In this document: in pieces, positions 21,253 to 32,699 of the stretch
Layout of the letters: each line of letters starts with the position of its first letter
Numbering within the stretch: position 1 is the stretch's first letter
Notes under the pieces: generated by a model
What the model was told of the DNA's origin: nothing
What the model saw: the letters and a program-made list of their open reading frames with translations, nothing else
The model's database searches: none
Made by a program: the position numbers and the translations under genes
NCBI GenBank assembly: GCA_948099385.1
Contig: CANUEZ040000165.1
Coordinates: forward strand, 6,584,501 to 6,648,500
DNA length: 64,000 nucleotides
Direction of reading: 5' to 3'
Source: Fasciola hepatica
Taxonomy: Eukaryota; Platyhelminthes; Trematoda; Plagiorchiida; Fasciolidae

Positions 21253-23940
21253 CCGGTTCCTCGTTTGCGACCGTGCTTGGTTGTGCTCTGCTCTTAAAGC
21301 TGTCAAGCTGATGTATTTTTGCCATTATTCTGATGAAAAGGAGTGGTCATCTGCACCGCTGCATAAGGTCACCATGCATAAGGCATGGAGTGCCAGAATA
21401 GACTTAAATTCTGCAGCTGACATTGCTCAGCATGGCTACTTTTGTTGGGACTTGTCTGCTTGAAGTGCTCACTTTGGGTACGCAACTGCAGATGGTGAGT
21501 CTACAAGCGGTGTATAGACCGAGTTTTAAGCAAGCTGATGTACTCTCTGCAGGGAAGTGTTACGGCCGGTGAAGCACCTAAATGACAAATTTCTGGTTGG
21601 TAATTGAAACCCGTTTGAAAGACCTCAGAGACGGTGGATTTCACTTTACTTTTCTTTTCATTTGTTTTACTCATTCACTCGTTTCCATTTGGCCCAGGTC
21701 GACCGGATTTGCTTGCGATTTGCTTGGATTGAACAGGGGCTGTTTACTCATAGTCAAAAGTCTGCGGCTCGGTGGAGCCTGAACTCTTTGGTTATCCGTC
21801 GGATTTTCTCCCTAGATCAGCCTCTGACGAACTACAGTCAAGTGGGCTTTCATACCGTTTTTTTATTTACTCTGATTATTTAGACACGGCACTGGTACAT
21901 GCACGATTATTTTCTTATCTTCCAACCGGTATTCTGGTTCCCGGGTAGGCTGGCCTTGTATTTTGCAACCGAGAGAGCCGTGATCAATTTGGTTTCAATC
22001 TGGACAGCCGGAAAAAGGCTGGTGTAGCAGTCACCTTGTATCCTATCATTGGACACTTGCCATTCAACTCCCCTTCCTATCATAAGACTGAGATGTTAGC
22101 CCTAACCGAATGCAAATAATCCATCCATCAAATACCGCGGCTTCCTGCTATGATGGACCACTGTAAAACCTCCGGCGCTTAGCCACCAAAACTACCAACC
22201 ATCTTTGGGTCTTCCCGACGTGTCACCGTGGGCTATGCTGACAGCAGCGGGCTCGCGTATGAACTGAAAGTAGTCGGACCCCGGCCTCCTCAAAGGCAAG
22301 CAGTCCGCTAAGCATTCCCCAAGTGTCGGAGTCATTCTGTATGTCTGTTTCTCGCATTCTATCTCCTCCGTAGCCAGGGACCGCTACACCACCGATGGGA
22401 CAAGGCAACAAGTATGAGGCCGCCTGGTTATAAAGGGGAAAACGGCCAACCCTAGGAATGCCGAACCCCGTGTGGCTTTTGAAGAATGGCGGCAGGGGAG
22501 AAATGGGAGGTATTCCCTATGGGATAAACTTGCTCACCAGAGTCTCTGAAAAACGTCAAACTACCAATAGTACTTTTGGCCGCGAAGGGATCGGGTTCAT
22601 GCTCTATGCCCCTTCAATTACGGATGAGTTCCTCGTTAGAGCCAAGACCCGGCCTTGCTTATGGGCTGCTTAGAACGAAGTGGGGTAGGTGCTGGGCCCT
22701 CAGTACTTCCGCCTGATCCCGTGTGGGGTGGCAGCGTGCTAGATGAGCCTCCTGCATAAAAACCAACCACGCCTCTCTCGTTGTAAACCAGTCAGGGTTC
22801 ATTACCCCGGCTCTAACGAGCTCGCTGATGCGAAATTCTGAGGTCTATTCAAGCTTTCCAAATTCATCCACGTGACGTCAACTATGTTCATAGTCTCCCT
22901 CGTCCACACGTGAATTAACTATCACCAGTACTGGTTCACGCTCAGAATGCCACGAAAAAGGAACCTCCCTAAAGTCAACCCTAGATACTCACTTGCAAGG
23001 ACCTCGCGACGCAAAAAGGTGGATTCACCTGGGTTTCCACACTTCTACTTTGTTTCTCAGAGAGCAAACGAAGAGTGAAAGTAAGCATCCTACGCGGTAG
23101 CCTCAGACTTCAGTCTCCAAACTTTGCAGGACTGCAAAAGGTGTGAGCATTCTCACCTATTGCGTAGAGACCTTTAACCACTCGGCAATCGGTCTGATCT
23201 TTTCATCACCAGAGTGCAGCTGTAAACGGTGCTGCAAGTTTCCACCGATCAAGGCCTTTCTTGCCTTGTTGCACGTTGAATTAAAAATTAAGACCATACT
23301 AGGTGGACAGGGAGTAGACCTACTTGGGAGAGGAAGGGGAAGAACACCCATAGCCGACACAGAATGCACATCGTTACTGTACAAATACACGTTGATCATC
23401 CATTTGATTTGAGAGAAAGTGATAGCTTTATCGCCACTGTTCTCGGTTCGCTGCCATATCCTTCAGTAAATCCGGCCAACTGGTTGAGGGATCTTTTGGA
23501 CCCCCACTACAAAGACGCGAAGTACTTGCTTTACGTAAGTTTGCTGAACAATTTCTGAACCTTTGTTGCCACACCATCTGCCGATCTCTATATGGCCTCT
23601 TCCATTCCTGAGGAGGAACTGAGAGTAGGGCACGGTATGGTAGACCTATCTGCTAGACGTAACGAAAGCCTTAACCAAAGAAGTCCAATAAAATGGATAC
23701 GCCCTTATTGGGAACTCCCTGAAGTGGTACCCAATAATCTACTTCTGACCTCAGTATTTCTCACTCGGTCATTTCATCTAATCTCAGTGACACTGCGCAA
23801 GCATCCGTGGTCAAAACCTGACGGAGACCAATATCTTCAGCGGGCAGGCCTCAAGCCTAGCAACTTCACAAAAACATGAACGCAATGCGGCACAATACAC
23901 ACAACCATTCCGCTTAAGTGAGATATCGGATCGTCGCCAC
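21253..23940. other. Unassigned 2.7-kb segment
   Basis: Several frames of 60-95 codons occur on both strands (for example plus 23,592-23,879, minus 22,223-22,411), but none shows a domain I recognise. Composition is more balanced than in the C/T-rich repeats A and B, so it may be unique host sequence or a family not otherwise represented here. Confidence 0.35.
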
Positions 23941-23944
23941 AAGT

Positions 23945-24660
23945 GCTTCAGTCCAGCTTACTCCACGCGATCCTTGGATATACGTTTGTCCGCTTTTACT
24001 TCCATGCTCCAGTCCGTCTTCAAGCTGCTTCCGAGGCAGCTAAAGTAGTCAGCAGTTGTTAGTTCCTCCCCATCGAGCACCAAGTTTGAAAACATTGACT
24101 TCCATTTTTGCAAAAACCACCTCACATTTCGGAGGCACAAAAAGCATGCCGAATGGATTCACAGCCCTGGCATTTCTATCTAGCGCACTTTGAGAACATT
24201 CAGTGCATTTGAGCAAGCAGGCAACGTCATCCGCTTACACAGAGCCACATAGCTTTCCACTATTTCCTAGTTCAATGCCCACAACCTGGAGGCCTCCCAA
24301 GGTAACTTCCATTATCTCGTCCATGGTGAAGTTGAAGGAGGGGGGAGGAATCGGATATCCCTGTTGAACAACGCTTACCTTTGGAGCGCGCCGGGTAGTT
24401 CGCTGTAAACCCCGCGCGGTCAGAGGTATGGCAGCAAAACCACCTGAGCGGGTTCACATGCTCCTGGGGCATACGTTTTCGATGAAGAGCACTGAATAAA
24501 GCCGTCCATCCAACCGCACCGAAGGCTCCAGTAACTGACGAAGCGTAAAAACTGGTAAGTGCTTTTCAGACCTTGGCGGAATCCGGCCTGTCGTTCGCGG
24601 GCTCTCCTCTCGGGAGCCGGTGTAAGACGACGCGAATACATGACGGGTCGATGCCTCACC
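23945..24660 (-). pseudogene. RTE-like LINE reverse transcriptase fragment
   Basis: On the minus strand, 'VVQQGYPI' (family G-V-R-Q-G-C) and 'NFTMDEIMEVTLGGLQ' lie at about 24,380-24,290. The catalytic Y-A-D-D appears as stop-A-D-D at 24,237-24,226, followed by 'VACLLKCTECSQ'. 'LVLDGEELTTADYFSCLGS' lies at about 24,080-24,020. This order (EYADD, then a K-F-x-Y-L-G-S block) is characteristic of RTE-type rather than CR1-type LINEs. The upstream end (24,660-24,500) is weak. It is a short dead fragment and the only RTE-type sequence I see in the window. Confidence 0.72.
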
Positions 24661-25180
24661 AACATTTTTCCGAAAAAAGTAAAAACCTTGGAAAAACGTA
24701 CAAATTCAAACTACTCTTTATTGTGATGCATGTCGTAGAGCAGATGTCATCAGTCATTTGCCAAAATACTACGAATCTGTCTTTCCTGTCTGGGGAAGGC
24801 TTGTCTATTTCGCCGTTGCCCTAAATTCGTTTATCTGAAAATTGTTCTACCACCTCAACTTTACCTGCAGCTGTAGCGACACATGCCACGCACAACGCGC
24901 TCCGTCAAACGTATTGCACACCTTTATAGCCCACTCAGAAATCATCAACATCTTTGAAAGCGTGTACTTGGGGCCCACCCAGTGTCGGCCACTTTAACTG
25001 CTTGCGGAGGCATATATATACCAAAGAAGCTCTAGCTTATCCCTTCAACTCACTCGCTCTTAGCTACCGTTGTTGAAACCGATGACTTCAGAGTTCTGAC
25101 CACTGCGCAAAGCAAGGGCAATGGACCGCCAAAATAAAGCCATACACTTGCTGCATTTATACTAACGCATCTAGCTCAAT
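24661..25180. other. No recognisable gene
   Basis: No domain or repeat match was recognised between the RTE fragment and the repeat B pieces. Confidence 0.35.
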
Positions 25181-25650
25181 AAACACTGCTTTCTCTCTCC
25201 ACGGTGATCCACAGCTGGAACTAACTCCAGACCGATCACTTCCAATTTCATTCCGGGCCCTAATCTTCATGTCCCCTTTATTTGTAATTTTTTGACCTTT
25301 ACTAAAAACGGTATTCATAACCCGCAGCTGGAACATCCTCCAGACTGCCACATCCCAGATCCCTTTCAGATCATGCTAGTTACCCGGGTATCACCTGCCC
25401 GTACGGCATTCTTGAGGATTACAGCGTGGATTCAACAAAATGATTGCTCGTACTGGACTCTTATCCACTCTGGACAGCCTTGGCTGAAAATTATGCTCTC
25501 GCTAGCTGACGCTATATGGAGCTTCTTGCATGGATCGCCACGGTGGTCACTATCCTACTACTCGGGTTACAGGCCGACGTACTACTTTCCCTGTACCGAG
25601 GCGGTTGCAGCGGTTCCCCGACACCAAAGGACCTAATGCATCACCCCAAG
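25180..25650 (+). repeat. Interspersed repeat B, copy 3 (left part, partly duplicated)
   Basis: The hairpin motif occurs twice, at 25,212-25,234 and 25,325-25,347, about 113 bp apart. The second is followed by sequence collinear with the other B copies ('CAGATC.CTTTCAGATCATGCT', 'GTTACCCGGGTA', 'CTCGCTAGCTGACG.TATATGG'). The double motif suggests a local tandem duplication or two adjacent insertions. Homology fades after about 25,650. Confidence 0.6.
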
Positions 25651-26880
25651 GTTTATTCCCCATATACCCTCCACATGGCCTGGCTCATACTGAGTTTTGG
25701 TACTAAGGGAACGTACGGGATTCAGTCGATGCTGTTGCCTCCTCAATCTGAAGACCCCCACTTCGTCAGCCAATGCCACCTTAGCCCGTTTTTGCATGCT
25801 GCTTTAAATATTTTCCCCAAGAACGGTCAGCCTTGTCTGGTTAGCCGGCCATTGCTAGGACCTCATTTGGCGACTAACTGCCTCTAGACATGGTTATTAT
25901 GAAACAAATTACCGGGCACTCGCTGTCGGGTGAAACTTGAATGTAGCCCCCTCTATTGTAACCATGAAAACATCTCTTCTCACACGGAAATAGCATCCCA
26001 TGCCGTCTCGCCTCTAGTTTCTGCGAATCAAAGCAACAATCCCTTGCACTCTATTTCATCCCACTTTATCATCTCTTCATATTAACTTTGACACACCCGC
26101 TCCATATAATAATGGTTTATTTCAATTATTTTTGAAGCAGGATGCAAAGCAAAATCGGACGGTGCAGTTGAAAACGGATTCCGAGCTTCAAAAGGGCTGC
26201 ACGCTTACTTGCACGCGGCGGAGTGTAGGGGAATGCATAAGTTCGATTTTTATTGTGGTGCCCGCAAAATTTAAACTCAAGGTCAAGTAGCAGAGCCGGC
26301 CAAACCTACGTGGAGTTGATTGGGCTGGCAAAGATAAGCAAATGGTACGAAAGGAAGACTGTTCTAACGAAGGATCAGGCTAGATTGATTGATATTCAGT
26401 TAACGTGGAAAAAAGAAAAGTCCGAAAGGAGGCGTAAACAAGCAACAGCGCTTTGCAGTGTTTGACAGGGGTTAGGAGTGAAAGTTAGACGATGAAAAGA
26501 AGTGACATTACGGGTAACGTCCAGCGACCTTATGTCGGTTGAGTCGGTCATATACCAGACGGATAAGGCACCTATGGAGTGGTTGCCAAAGCGATGGTGA
26601 AAGAAGTAGCCGGACAGAAAAGTGAATACTTTGGGCAGATCGTTCACTTTCAGAAGGGTAGCTTATACTATGTACTGCATCTTTCATACAGTCTAGTAAC
26701 GCTTTTTCGACGGTTTAACTTTCAGTTAGGTCTCCACAAAGCCCCTTTGTTGAAACCAAAGCTGATTTCTACTCACTGCGTCAAACGTTACCACTTTAGT
26801 CCGTTCAGAGACTACCCAGACTCACTGTACTGCTACTAACATGCGTAAGTACTACTTCCAAACTTTGCGAATATTTCAAG
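25651..26880. other. Unassigned middle of repeat B copy 3
   Basis: It lies between a clear left part and a clear right end of repeat B, but I could not align it with the other copies. It may be strongly diverged B sequence or a later insertion. No protein domain is recognised. Confidence 0.3.
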
Positions 26881-26884
26881 CTGC

Positions 26885-26992
26885 TGTTTAATTTAGCAAG
26901 CACTGACCATACTTTGCCCACTCCTCTTGATCATGGTCGAGACATATACTACTATTGGTAATAACTTTATCATTATTACAAAGCCAGGATAA
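26885..26992 (+). repeat. Repeat B right end with ATT-rich tail
   Basis: 'CTTGATCATGGTCGAGACATATAC' -type sequence near 26,927-26,950 matches the terminal motif of the other B copies. It is followed by a degenerate ATT tract up to about 26,990. The next bases are coding sequence of a minus-strand LINE RT, so this is a precise insertion junction on one side. Confidence 0.68.
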
Positions 26993-27380
26993 GATACTTC
27001 TACTGGTTCGCCTTCGTCTACTCTCTGAGAGACATCGTCCGGCAAGCTCAAGAGATTCACTGGGCACGACGTATTCTTTAGAACTCCATGCTGAGCTGGG
27101 CAAAGCGTAGAATTCTGTAGTGGGTGCTCGCAGATGGGCTTCCGGATGATCTTCCGTTGCACATTGCACAGGACGAGGGTTAGACTAACCCGTCTGTGAT
27201 TTCCCGCTTCAGAGCGGGGTCTCCTTGTATGTTACCGCTGCAACTTCCCAGTTCTGTGGCAGCCTTCCGTGGTCCAGGGTGGCCTTTTATAACTTCAGGG
27301 CTGGAACGGATAAGAAATTTGCCAGCAGCTTGACGGTAGCGTGGTAGATATTGTCCGGTCCGACTGACCTACAGGTATGT
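26993..27380 (-). pseudogene. CR1-like LINE 4 reverse transcriptase, N-terminal part
   Basis: On the minus strand 'SVGPDNIYHATVKLLANF' (family S-x-G-P-D-G-I-H-P) lies at about 27,365-27,310. 'LDHGRLPQNWEVAAVTY' follows, then in another frame 'QRKIIRKPICEHPLQNS', 'PAQHGVLKNTSC' and 'DVSQRVDEGEPVEVSYPGF' (27,165-26,993). The frame stops just before block A, where the repeat B tail abuts. The family is distinct from the FADDIKIVY-type plus-strand LINEs of this window and like the LINE at 31.3-34.4 kb. Confidence 0.8.
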
Positions 27381-28200
27381 AAACCCTCTGCATGCGCACC
27401 ACTTCCTCCGAAAGATTCAAGCAACTTTTGATAGTAGGAAATTCACTCCCTGTGAACCAGTTCGAAGGCCGGTATCACTTCTGTGCACACTGCTTAAACC
27501 CCCACCCAGAGCTTCCTTTTTGCCTCGGTTATCTGCTGCCGCCCCATGACCATGGGTCGTTGTCTTCCTACTGCACCTCGCAAATAACCCTTAGACTACT
27601 TGTATCCTTAGTAACTCTTTGGGTGCTTTTTGAATTATTAAGCCGGCTTTATCTCGTATATGCACTTAGCGGATCGCAAGAAGTGCGCTTTATTATTTCT
27701 ATGCATTGCGTAGCGAATCAAGGCCTGCTGAGTCCCGGAAGCCTTAAAAAGAGCCTAGCTACGGTTAACGCGTTAGGAAGATTCGCCCACTTCAGCCCTT
27801 CCCCACACGCACTTTCCCTCAGACCTCCTACGGTCCAAGGGAGTAAACTGGTTTTTCAGGGTAATTGGAGATCCCCTAAGCTGCTGCCAGCCTCCCCTCA
27901 CACTAGCATCCTCCTTTGCATCCCATATATGCTCGACCCCTGTGGTGTGAAGCCTTGCAACGTCAATATATGCGAAGCATCTAATCCAGCTCGAGGCCAA
28001 TTCGAGTTGACGAACGCAAAGAGTGATTTTGAAAGTCATCTGGTCGATTTTACTCAGAGCAGAATAAAACGGGAGTTTAGCTGCATCTTTCATATTATTT
28101 GTTATCACTAAATAGAACAGGGGCGGTGTACACCCATTTCTATATCCGGTGTCCCCCTCCATATTTCGGAACAGGGCATTCGAATGCGGCCGCTGTAGTT
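27381..28200 (-). other. Endonuclease-RT linker region of LINE 4 (weak)
   Basis: It lies between the endonuclease and RT parts of the same minus-strand LINE and is probably the linker of that ORF. Open frames occur (minus 27,773-28,162; plus 27,392-28,111), but no motif is secure. Confidence 0.35.
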
Positions 28201-28760
28201 AACCCTCTTATTGCTTTCCTGGGGTACAAGACTCAACAGCCCAGTCTACGCGTAGTATGTTGAAGTCCCTAACTATGAAGGTTTCGTTATCCCCTTTAAC
28301 TAGCAAAGTAACCACCTGCGGGAGTCGTATATCCTCATCTAGATTTGTTCTCGGGGCCCTGAACACACAAAGAGCGTTTACCCGTCTGTCTGGGGTGCGA
28401 GCACAAGGGTGCATAGAATTGTACTTCGAGCAGAAACCATGGTTTGCGATTGTAGATGGTTGGTGTGTGCCCAAGGGAGATCGTCTACTCCTCCCTCAAA
28501 CACTCATGCTCCCTGCGTTGCCGGTAGACAGCAAACCCTTTTAATATTATCCCTGGCACGTTGTCATTCTTAGAGAGCCAGGTTTCCGTAACTGCAACTA
28601 TGGACGAGTTACGCTCCTCGGCTGCCTTAAAGAGCCCTGTCCGTTTGTTTCGAACACTAAACTCGTTGGCATGTTGCGCCTCTGCGTTTGCTTTGGAGAC
28701 TTTGTGGTTTTGCTGTGCATTCTTGGCTGGGTCTCGGGCACGGTGCACAAGGTGGCGGCA
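28200..28760 (-). pseudogene. CR1-like LINE 4 APE endonuclease relic
   Basis: 'NKRTGLFKAAEERNSSIVAV' and the catalytic-site motif 'VTETWLSKNDNVPG' lie at about 28,655-28,560. After a frame change, 'ALCVFRAPRTNLDEDIRL' and 'LLVKGDNETFIVRDFNILRVDW' follow to about 28,225. The conserved G-D-F-N here reads R-D-F-N. The Glu of TETW is kept. This is a decayed but well recognisable LINE endonuclease oriented toward the RT at 27.0-27.4 kb. Confidence 0.83.
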
Positions 28761-29290
28761 ATTGTTTGCAAGCCTTCTAGAGCGGAGATTTCCACCTCCC
28801 CACTCCGTGAACTCCGAAGAGAAACGGAATTTGGTGCGGCTGCAAGCAACAGGGTGTCATACACCCGTCTTCTATCTATATCTCTTCGTGTTTCTAGTCC
28901 CATGTAAACGATTCCTCCCGGTTTAGTATCAGTAGCCTTTGAAATGATGTCCATCCCAGCGACTGGATATGCCTCTGCAGTTCCATTAATTGGATTTAGA
29001 GGCTACACTATCCGGGTTTTTCTGCCTTCGCGGTGTTTACCATCCCCACTTACTGTCTCTCTTCTCAACTCGTTCCCTTTTAGGTGTCTGCGTCACCCAG
29101 TCTGTTGCGGTGCCCCGCAGCAGAGGAGTGGTGGCAGATGTTACGAGGCAACTGCCAGATAGGTCCTCCTTTAACTCGACGACCGTCCTCTCAGAGGTTC
29201 TGAATCCTCTGCATATGAACTGGTCATTGCACGGCTTAGCAAAAACTTGTGCTCAGCTCCTCTGCAGTTTTCAAGAATAAGTGGAACCTC
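28761..29290 (-). pseudogene. LINE 4 5' region, ORF1-like (uncertain)
   Basis: The minus-strand frame 28,598-28,954 contains 'ETRRDIDRRRVYDTLLLAAA'. The same region of the second minus LINE near 33,960-34,050 reads 'MNSYRVYGILLLAGVPYPNA'. The shared R-V-Y-x-x-L-L-L-A pattern upstream of the endonuclease in both copies suggests a conserved leader. No domain name can be given. Confidence 0.5.
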
Positions 29291-30130
29291 GTCTCACCAG
29301 GCGACTTTAAATAGGCAAACCTTTCAGCCTCGTTGCAAAGGCTGCAAAGTACTTGTGTGTGAATCCTCCCTAGCTATTGTCCTATACTTGTATTATTGAG
29401 ACTGTGCTCTTTATTTTATTGACCCTGGAACAAGTACAACTTGCGTCACTCACTACACTTCTACATTTGTTTATATTTTGCTCACGTGAAGTGGCGTAAC
29501 TTTAATTCAAACTTGGACCGCCTTGACGGTGGTACCTGACATTGGCCTTTGTTGAACTCTGGTCTGCGTTGTTAGACGTTGTGGCCATACAGTTGGGGTT
29601 GGTACATATTTTTATGCACATACCTTGTTAATCCAGTACCATAGAAACTACAAATTACTCTCGTTCTGGTTCTGGGATTTGTTCTGAATTGGCTAGGCAT
29701 TACTCACAGTCGGAATAACCGTTACAAAGGCCAGAGGCTCACTCGGCAAGGTTGTTTTACAGCATAATGGGCACACATCCTTACCAATCCCGGGACGTTT
29801 TTCATGATCCACCCGCTGCACACATCGCATTTGATACCTTCGTCAGTTTGCTTCTCTTTTCAGGCTGCCAAACAAGAACGCATCATATGCACCACGGCGA
29901 TCGTTGACTAATGGCAAGATACGGGCCGATACTGGTTTTCGTTAAAAAAGTCTGCCACTTACAAACACCTGAATACACGCGCGGTAAGTGTTACTCAGAA
30001 AATTAAAGAAACTATGATGAGAATAAAATCATGAAAGATCATCAGATTAAGAAAGCATAATTCGCGGCAACTCTGGCAGGCACTGTAGTGCAAAATAAAC
30101 TAGTCATTTCACAGCACAAATCGGAACTTA
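29291..30130. other. No recognisable gene
   Basis: No frame with known motifs and no repeat match was noticed. Confidence 0.35.
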
Positions 30131-30131
30131 T

Positions 30132-30367
30132 TTTATTGCAGAGCACTTCAAAATTCAGCGGCTCTTCAGTTCACTCCAATTCAGTTTTCACAGGACGGGT
30201 AGTGGTCACGGTCATAGAGCTTTCAGAATTCTTTTTGTGGTATGCACAGTAATTATAATCCCACCACTGCACGGTGTATTTCGTCGAATTCGCGCCAGAA
30301 ACAAAATGGAAACGTAAAACCTCATCGTACATCAGCTGCGAGAGACATCGTGCATGGCGTGCGCTCA
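30132..30367 (-). other. Candidate terminal host exon with poly(A) signal
   Basis: Minus strand: a strong acceptor-like site (pyrimidine run, then CAG at 30,370-30,368) is followed by an open frame to a stop at 30,171-30,173. The frame encodes a Trp/Tyr-containing peptide with 'TVQWWDYNYCAYHKK' that ends in 'RPVKTELE'. AATAAA lies 34 nt after the stop (30,137-30,132). The end contains V-K-T-E, which fits a SUMO-acceptor consensus. I recognise no family. The exon could be an accident of a 90-codon open frame; upstream exons were not securely found. Confidence 0.25.
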
Positions 30368-30532
30368 CTGAGACAGCATGCAAAAAAACAAAAACGTCAA
30401 TTACAGTACACCCCGGACGGACCACAGTGCTGCCCTCCATTCATCCAATGAACATACTTATACAACTACGACCTGGAGCACCTTTGAAGCACTGGAGGTC
30501 TGCAGGTTTATCATTCCACCAGCTGGACTGTT

Positions 30533-30850
30533 TCATCTGTTCACTAATATATTGCTGGAGAAGAACGATCTACTTATCAATCTGACTTGAACCTTTGTCA
30601 ACTTCTTCTTGTGTCTTTTTGTTCGAAAATGCAAAAACGTTTGGAACAGAGTATCCGATCTAGGGCCGGAAAACCCTTTCAATAACTTGGAGAATTTTGT
30701 TAGATTTTCTCGAAGTCTCCTCCTCCCCGGCGAGAAAATATTGGGGTCACAGAGTTTTGGCGCATACTTCTCAACCCACTGCCAAAGATCTCGAGAAGCC
30801 CAGTTCCATCCATCAGCATTCATATCACAAACAATATTATTCATTTTCAA
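30533..30850 (-). other. Open frame of unknown nature
   Basis: A 105-codon minus frame contains 'DGWNWASRDLWQWVEKY' followed by a basic region rich in Arg/Lys/Leu. It lies 166 bp upstream of the candidate terminal exon on the same strand. No family is recognised and no convincing splice sites join the two. It could also be 3' sequence of the LINE at 31.3-34.4 kb. Confidence 0.15.
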
Positions 30851-31254
30851 GAACTATTTTCACCGGACTTCCGATTGTCTATCATATTGCACTAAATCTT
30901 TATCACAAATCAGATCCTTACCTTCGCCCCGGACGTGAGTCACTCAGATCATGCTTTGCTCTGACGGTATTCGGTAGTCTCATCTTCTGTTTCCAGCCGC
31001 TGGATGTTATGCAGCTGCGGTTGTTAATTCGTCGTTCAATCTAGGGCGTAAGAGCCAAGAAGGAACAATATTGAGGCTTGGTTATTGTAAAAATGCCCAA
31101 TTTTCTGCATATTGTACAGTGCCTACATGGAATCGACTTTGTTTGGGGTTGTGTCATAGTTGGTCGCTTTGCTTCGCTCGGTCGTTCGATTTGCCGGATT
31201 TTACACCTTCCATCCTTCAACCACTCGTGTGGCGAGACTTAAAGCCATATATAA

Positions 31255-32510
31255 GCGGCCGCTGTCCCTTCTTGGAAGGGTGCCTAAGCCTCCACGCTAA
31301 ATTCTTCGTGAGGTCCTACCTCAACCATGTAGAAAGGCATAAGAACTTCCAGCTGCCAGGGAGACATTGTTGACTGCCGTCTTCAGAGCTCACCAAGGGC
31401 TTTTATGCAGCAACTTTGCACTGGCCCAACCAATTAAGTTCATTGTTCACGTCGAACCAGGGGTCTTTAACCCCACTGGCGTTTTCCGTGATGAACAGCC
31501 CCTGGTCGTGAGCTACAGTTGGGACTTTCACCGTCCTTGACAACCTTTTGTCACTTCCAGCGCCGAGTGATAAGATCCTCTTGTATGCTTGGTCCAAATT
31601 GGGTTCCGACCCCCAAAAAAGACTAGGCGATTGAAGGGCGAATGCGAAGACGATAAAGAACAACAGGAATAGCATCGGACCTAGGAAGGATCCCTGAGGT
31701 ACTCCACTGGTAACTCTCACCAATCTAGGGTGCCAGTCCCCTACCTCGATGTCAAACGTTCCGTGGGGGCGGAAGTCCACCAGCCTCTTGAAAACTGGCC
31801 CACTTACTTCGACCGTTCTCATCTTGCACAGCAAAAGACGATGAATAATGGAGTGGAACACCTTGCCAAAGTACAGGTAGCGCACTTCAACTTGCTTACT
31901 TTCATTCCTTCGTCGAACCACCCCATCTAAGAAGTACGAGGGATTGGTCAAACAAGTTCCACTCTTTGGGAATCCATGCCGGGGAGGGTTTAGTATGGAT
32001 TGCTCCAGTAGGCGCTGACGTATACGTGCGCAGATGATCTTTTCAAGGGCTTCACATTGGATGCTAGTTACGCTTACCGGCCTGTGGTTATCCATGGCCG
32101 CTCCAGTTCCCCCCTATATATATATATCAGCAAGAGTGCTGCGGTTTTCCAGTGCAAAGACAGTTAATTCTGGTTCAACATGGATCTGTACATCTGGCAT
32201 GCCGATGGAGCTATGAGATCCCACAGCGGATTGCCGATAGGTGGGTAAATGCCATCTGGAACCGCTGACGTATGGCCATATAACCGCCGTAGAAACTTAC
32301 TTATGATTCCCTCCGAAAGATTTGACTCTTTCAACTGCGGGGGAGGATTTACCGGCATGATATCCACTCGCACCCTGATGGCCACTCTATGAACATCACC
32401 AAAGTGTCCAACCACCGTGTCTGCTTTGCTATGGCCGTAGGTGTCAAGGCCATTGTCGTTATTGGGTAGTAGACCCATCGCGTCCCTCGTTGAGCTTTTT
32501 GACCGCATGA
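31255..32510 (-). pseudogene. CR1-like LINE 5 reverse transcriptase relic
   Basis: Minus strand, high to low coordinates. An N-terminal segment holds 'AVPDGIYPPI' (32,508-32,164). One long open frame of 230 codons (32,095-31,403) has 'DNHRPVSVTSIQCEALEKII', 'PRHGFPKSGTCLTN' and block A as 'VRYLYFGKVFHSIIHRLLL', where catalytic D reads Y or is lost. It continues with 'VRVTSGVPQGSFLGPMLFLL'. No [FY]ADD box follows; that part appears deleted or replaced. The thumb-like remainder has 'KALGEL' and 'VGPHEEFSVEA' to about 31,260. The unusually long open frame contrasts with lost catalytic residues. Confidence 0.85.
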
Positions 32511-32699
32511 GGCTGTATAATTTCTTTTGCTGCTGTCTTTCTCACTTGGTCAATCTGAACCCAAACCCTCGCTCGGAAGTTAACAGAGAGTTTACCGTTC
32601 CGTTTCTAAGCTTTGCGTAAAAGGACCAAGCTAGCCAAATGTCAGAAACTTTGTAGAGATTCCAACTGCAATTTCTACCTTTGAGGGCCTTGGCAACCG

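Noticed and set aside
30920..31010. Upstream exon (minus strand) with a good GTAAGG donor at about 30,920
   Set aside because: It could not be joined in frame to the open frame at 30,533-30,850; nearby acceptors lead into stops.
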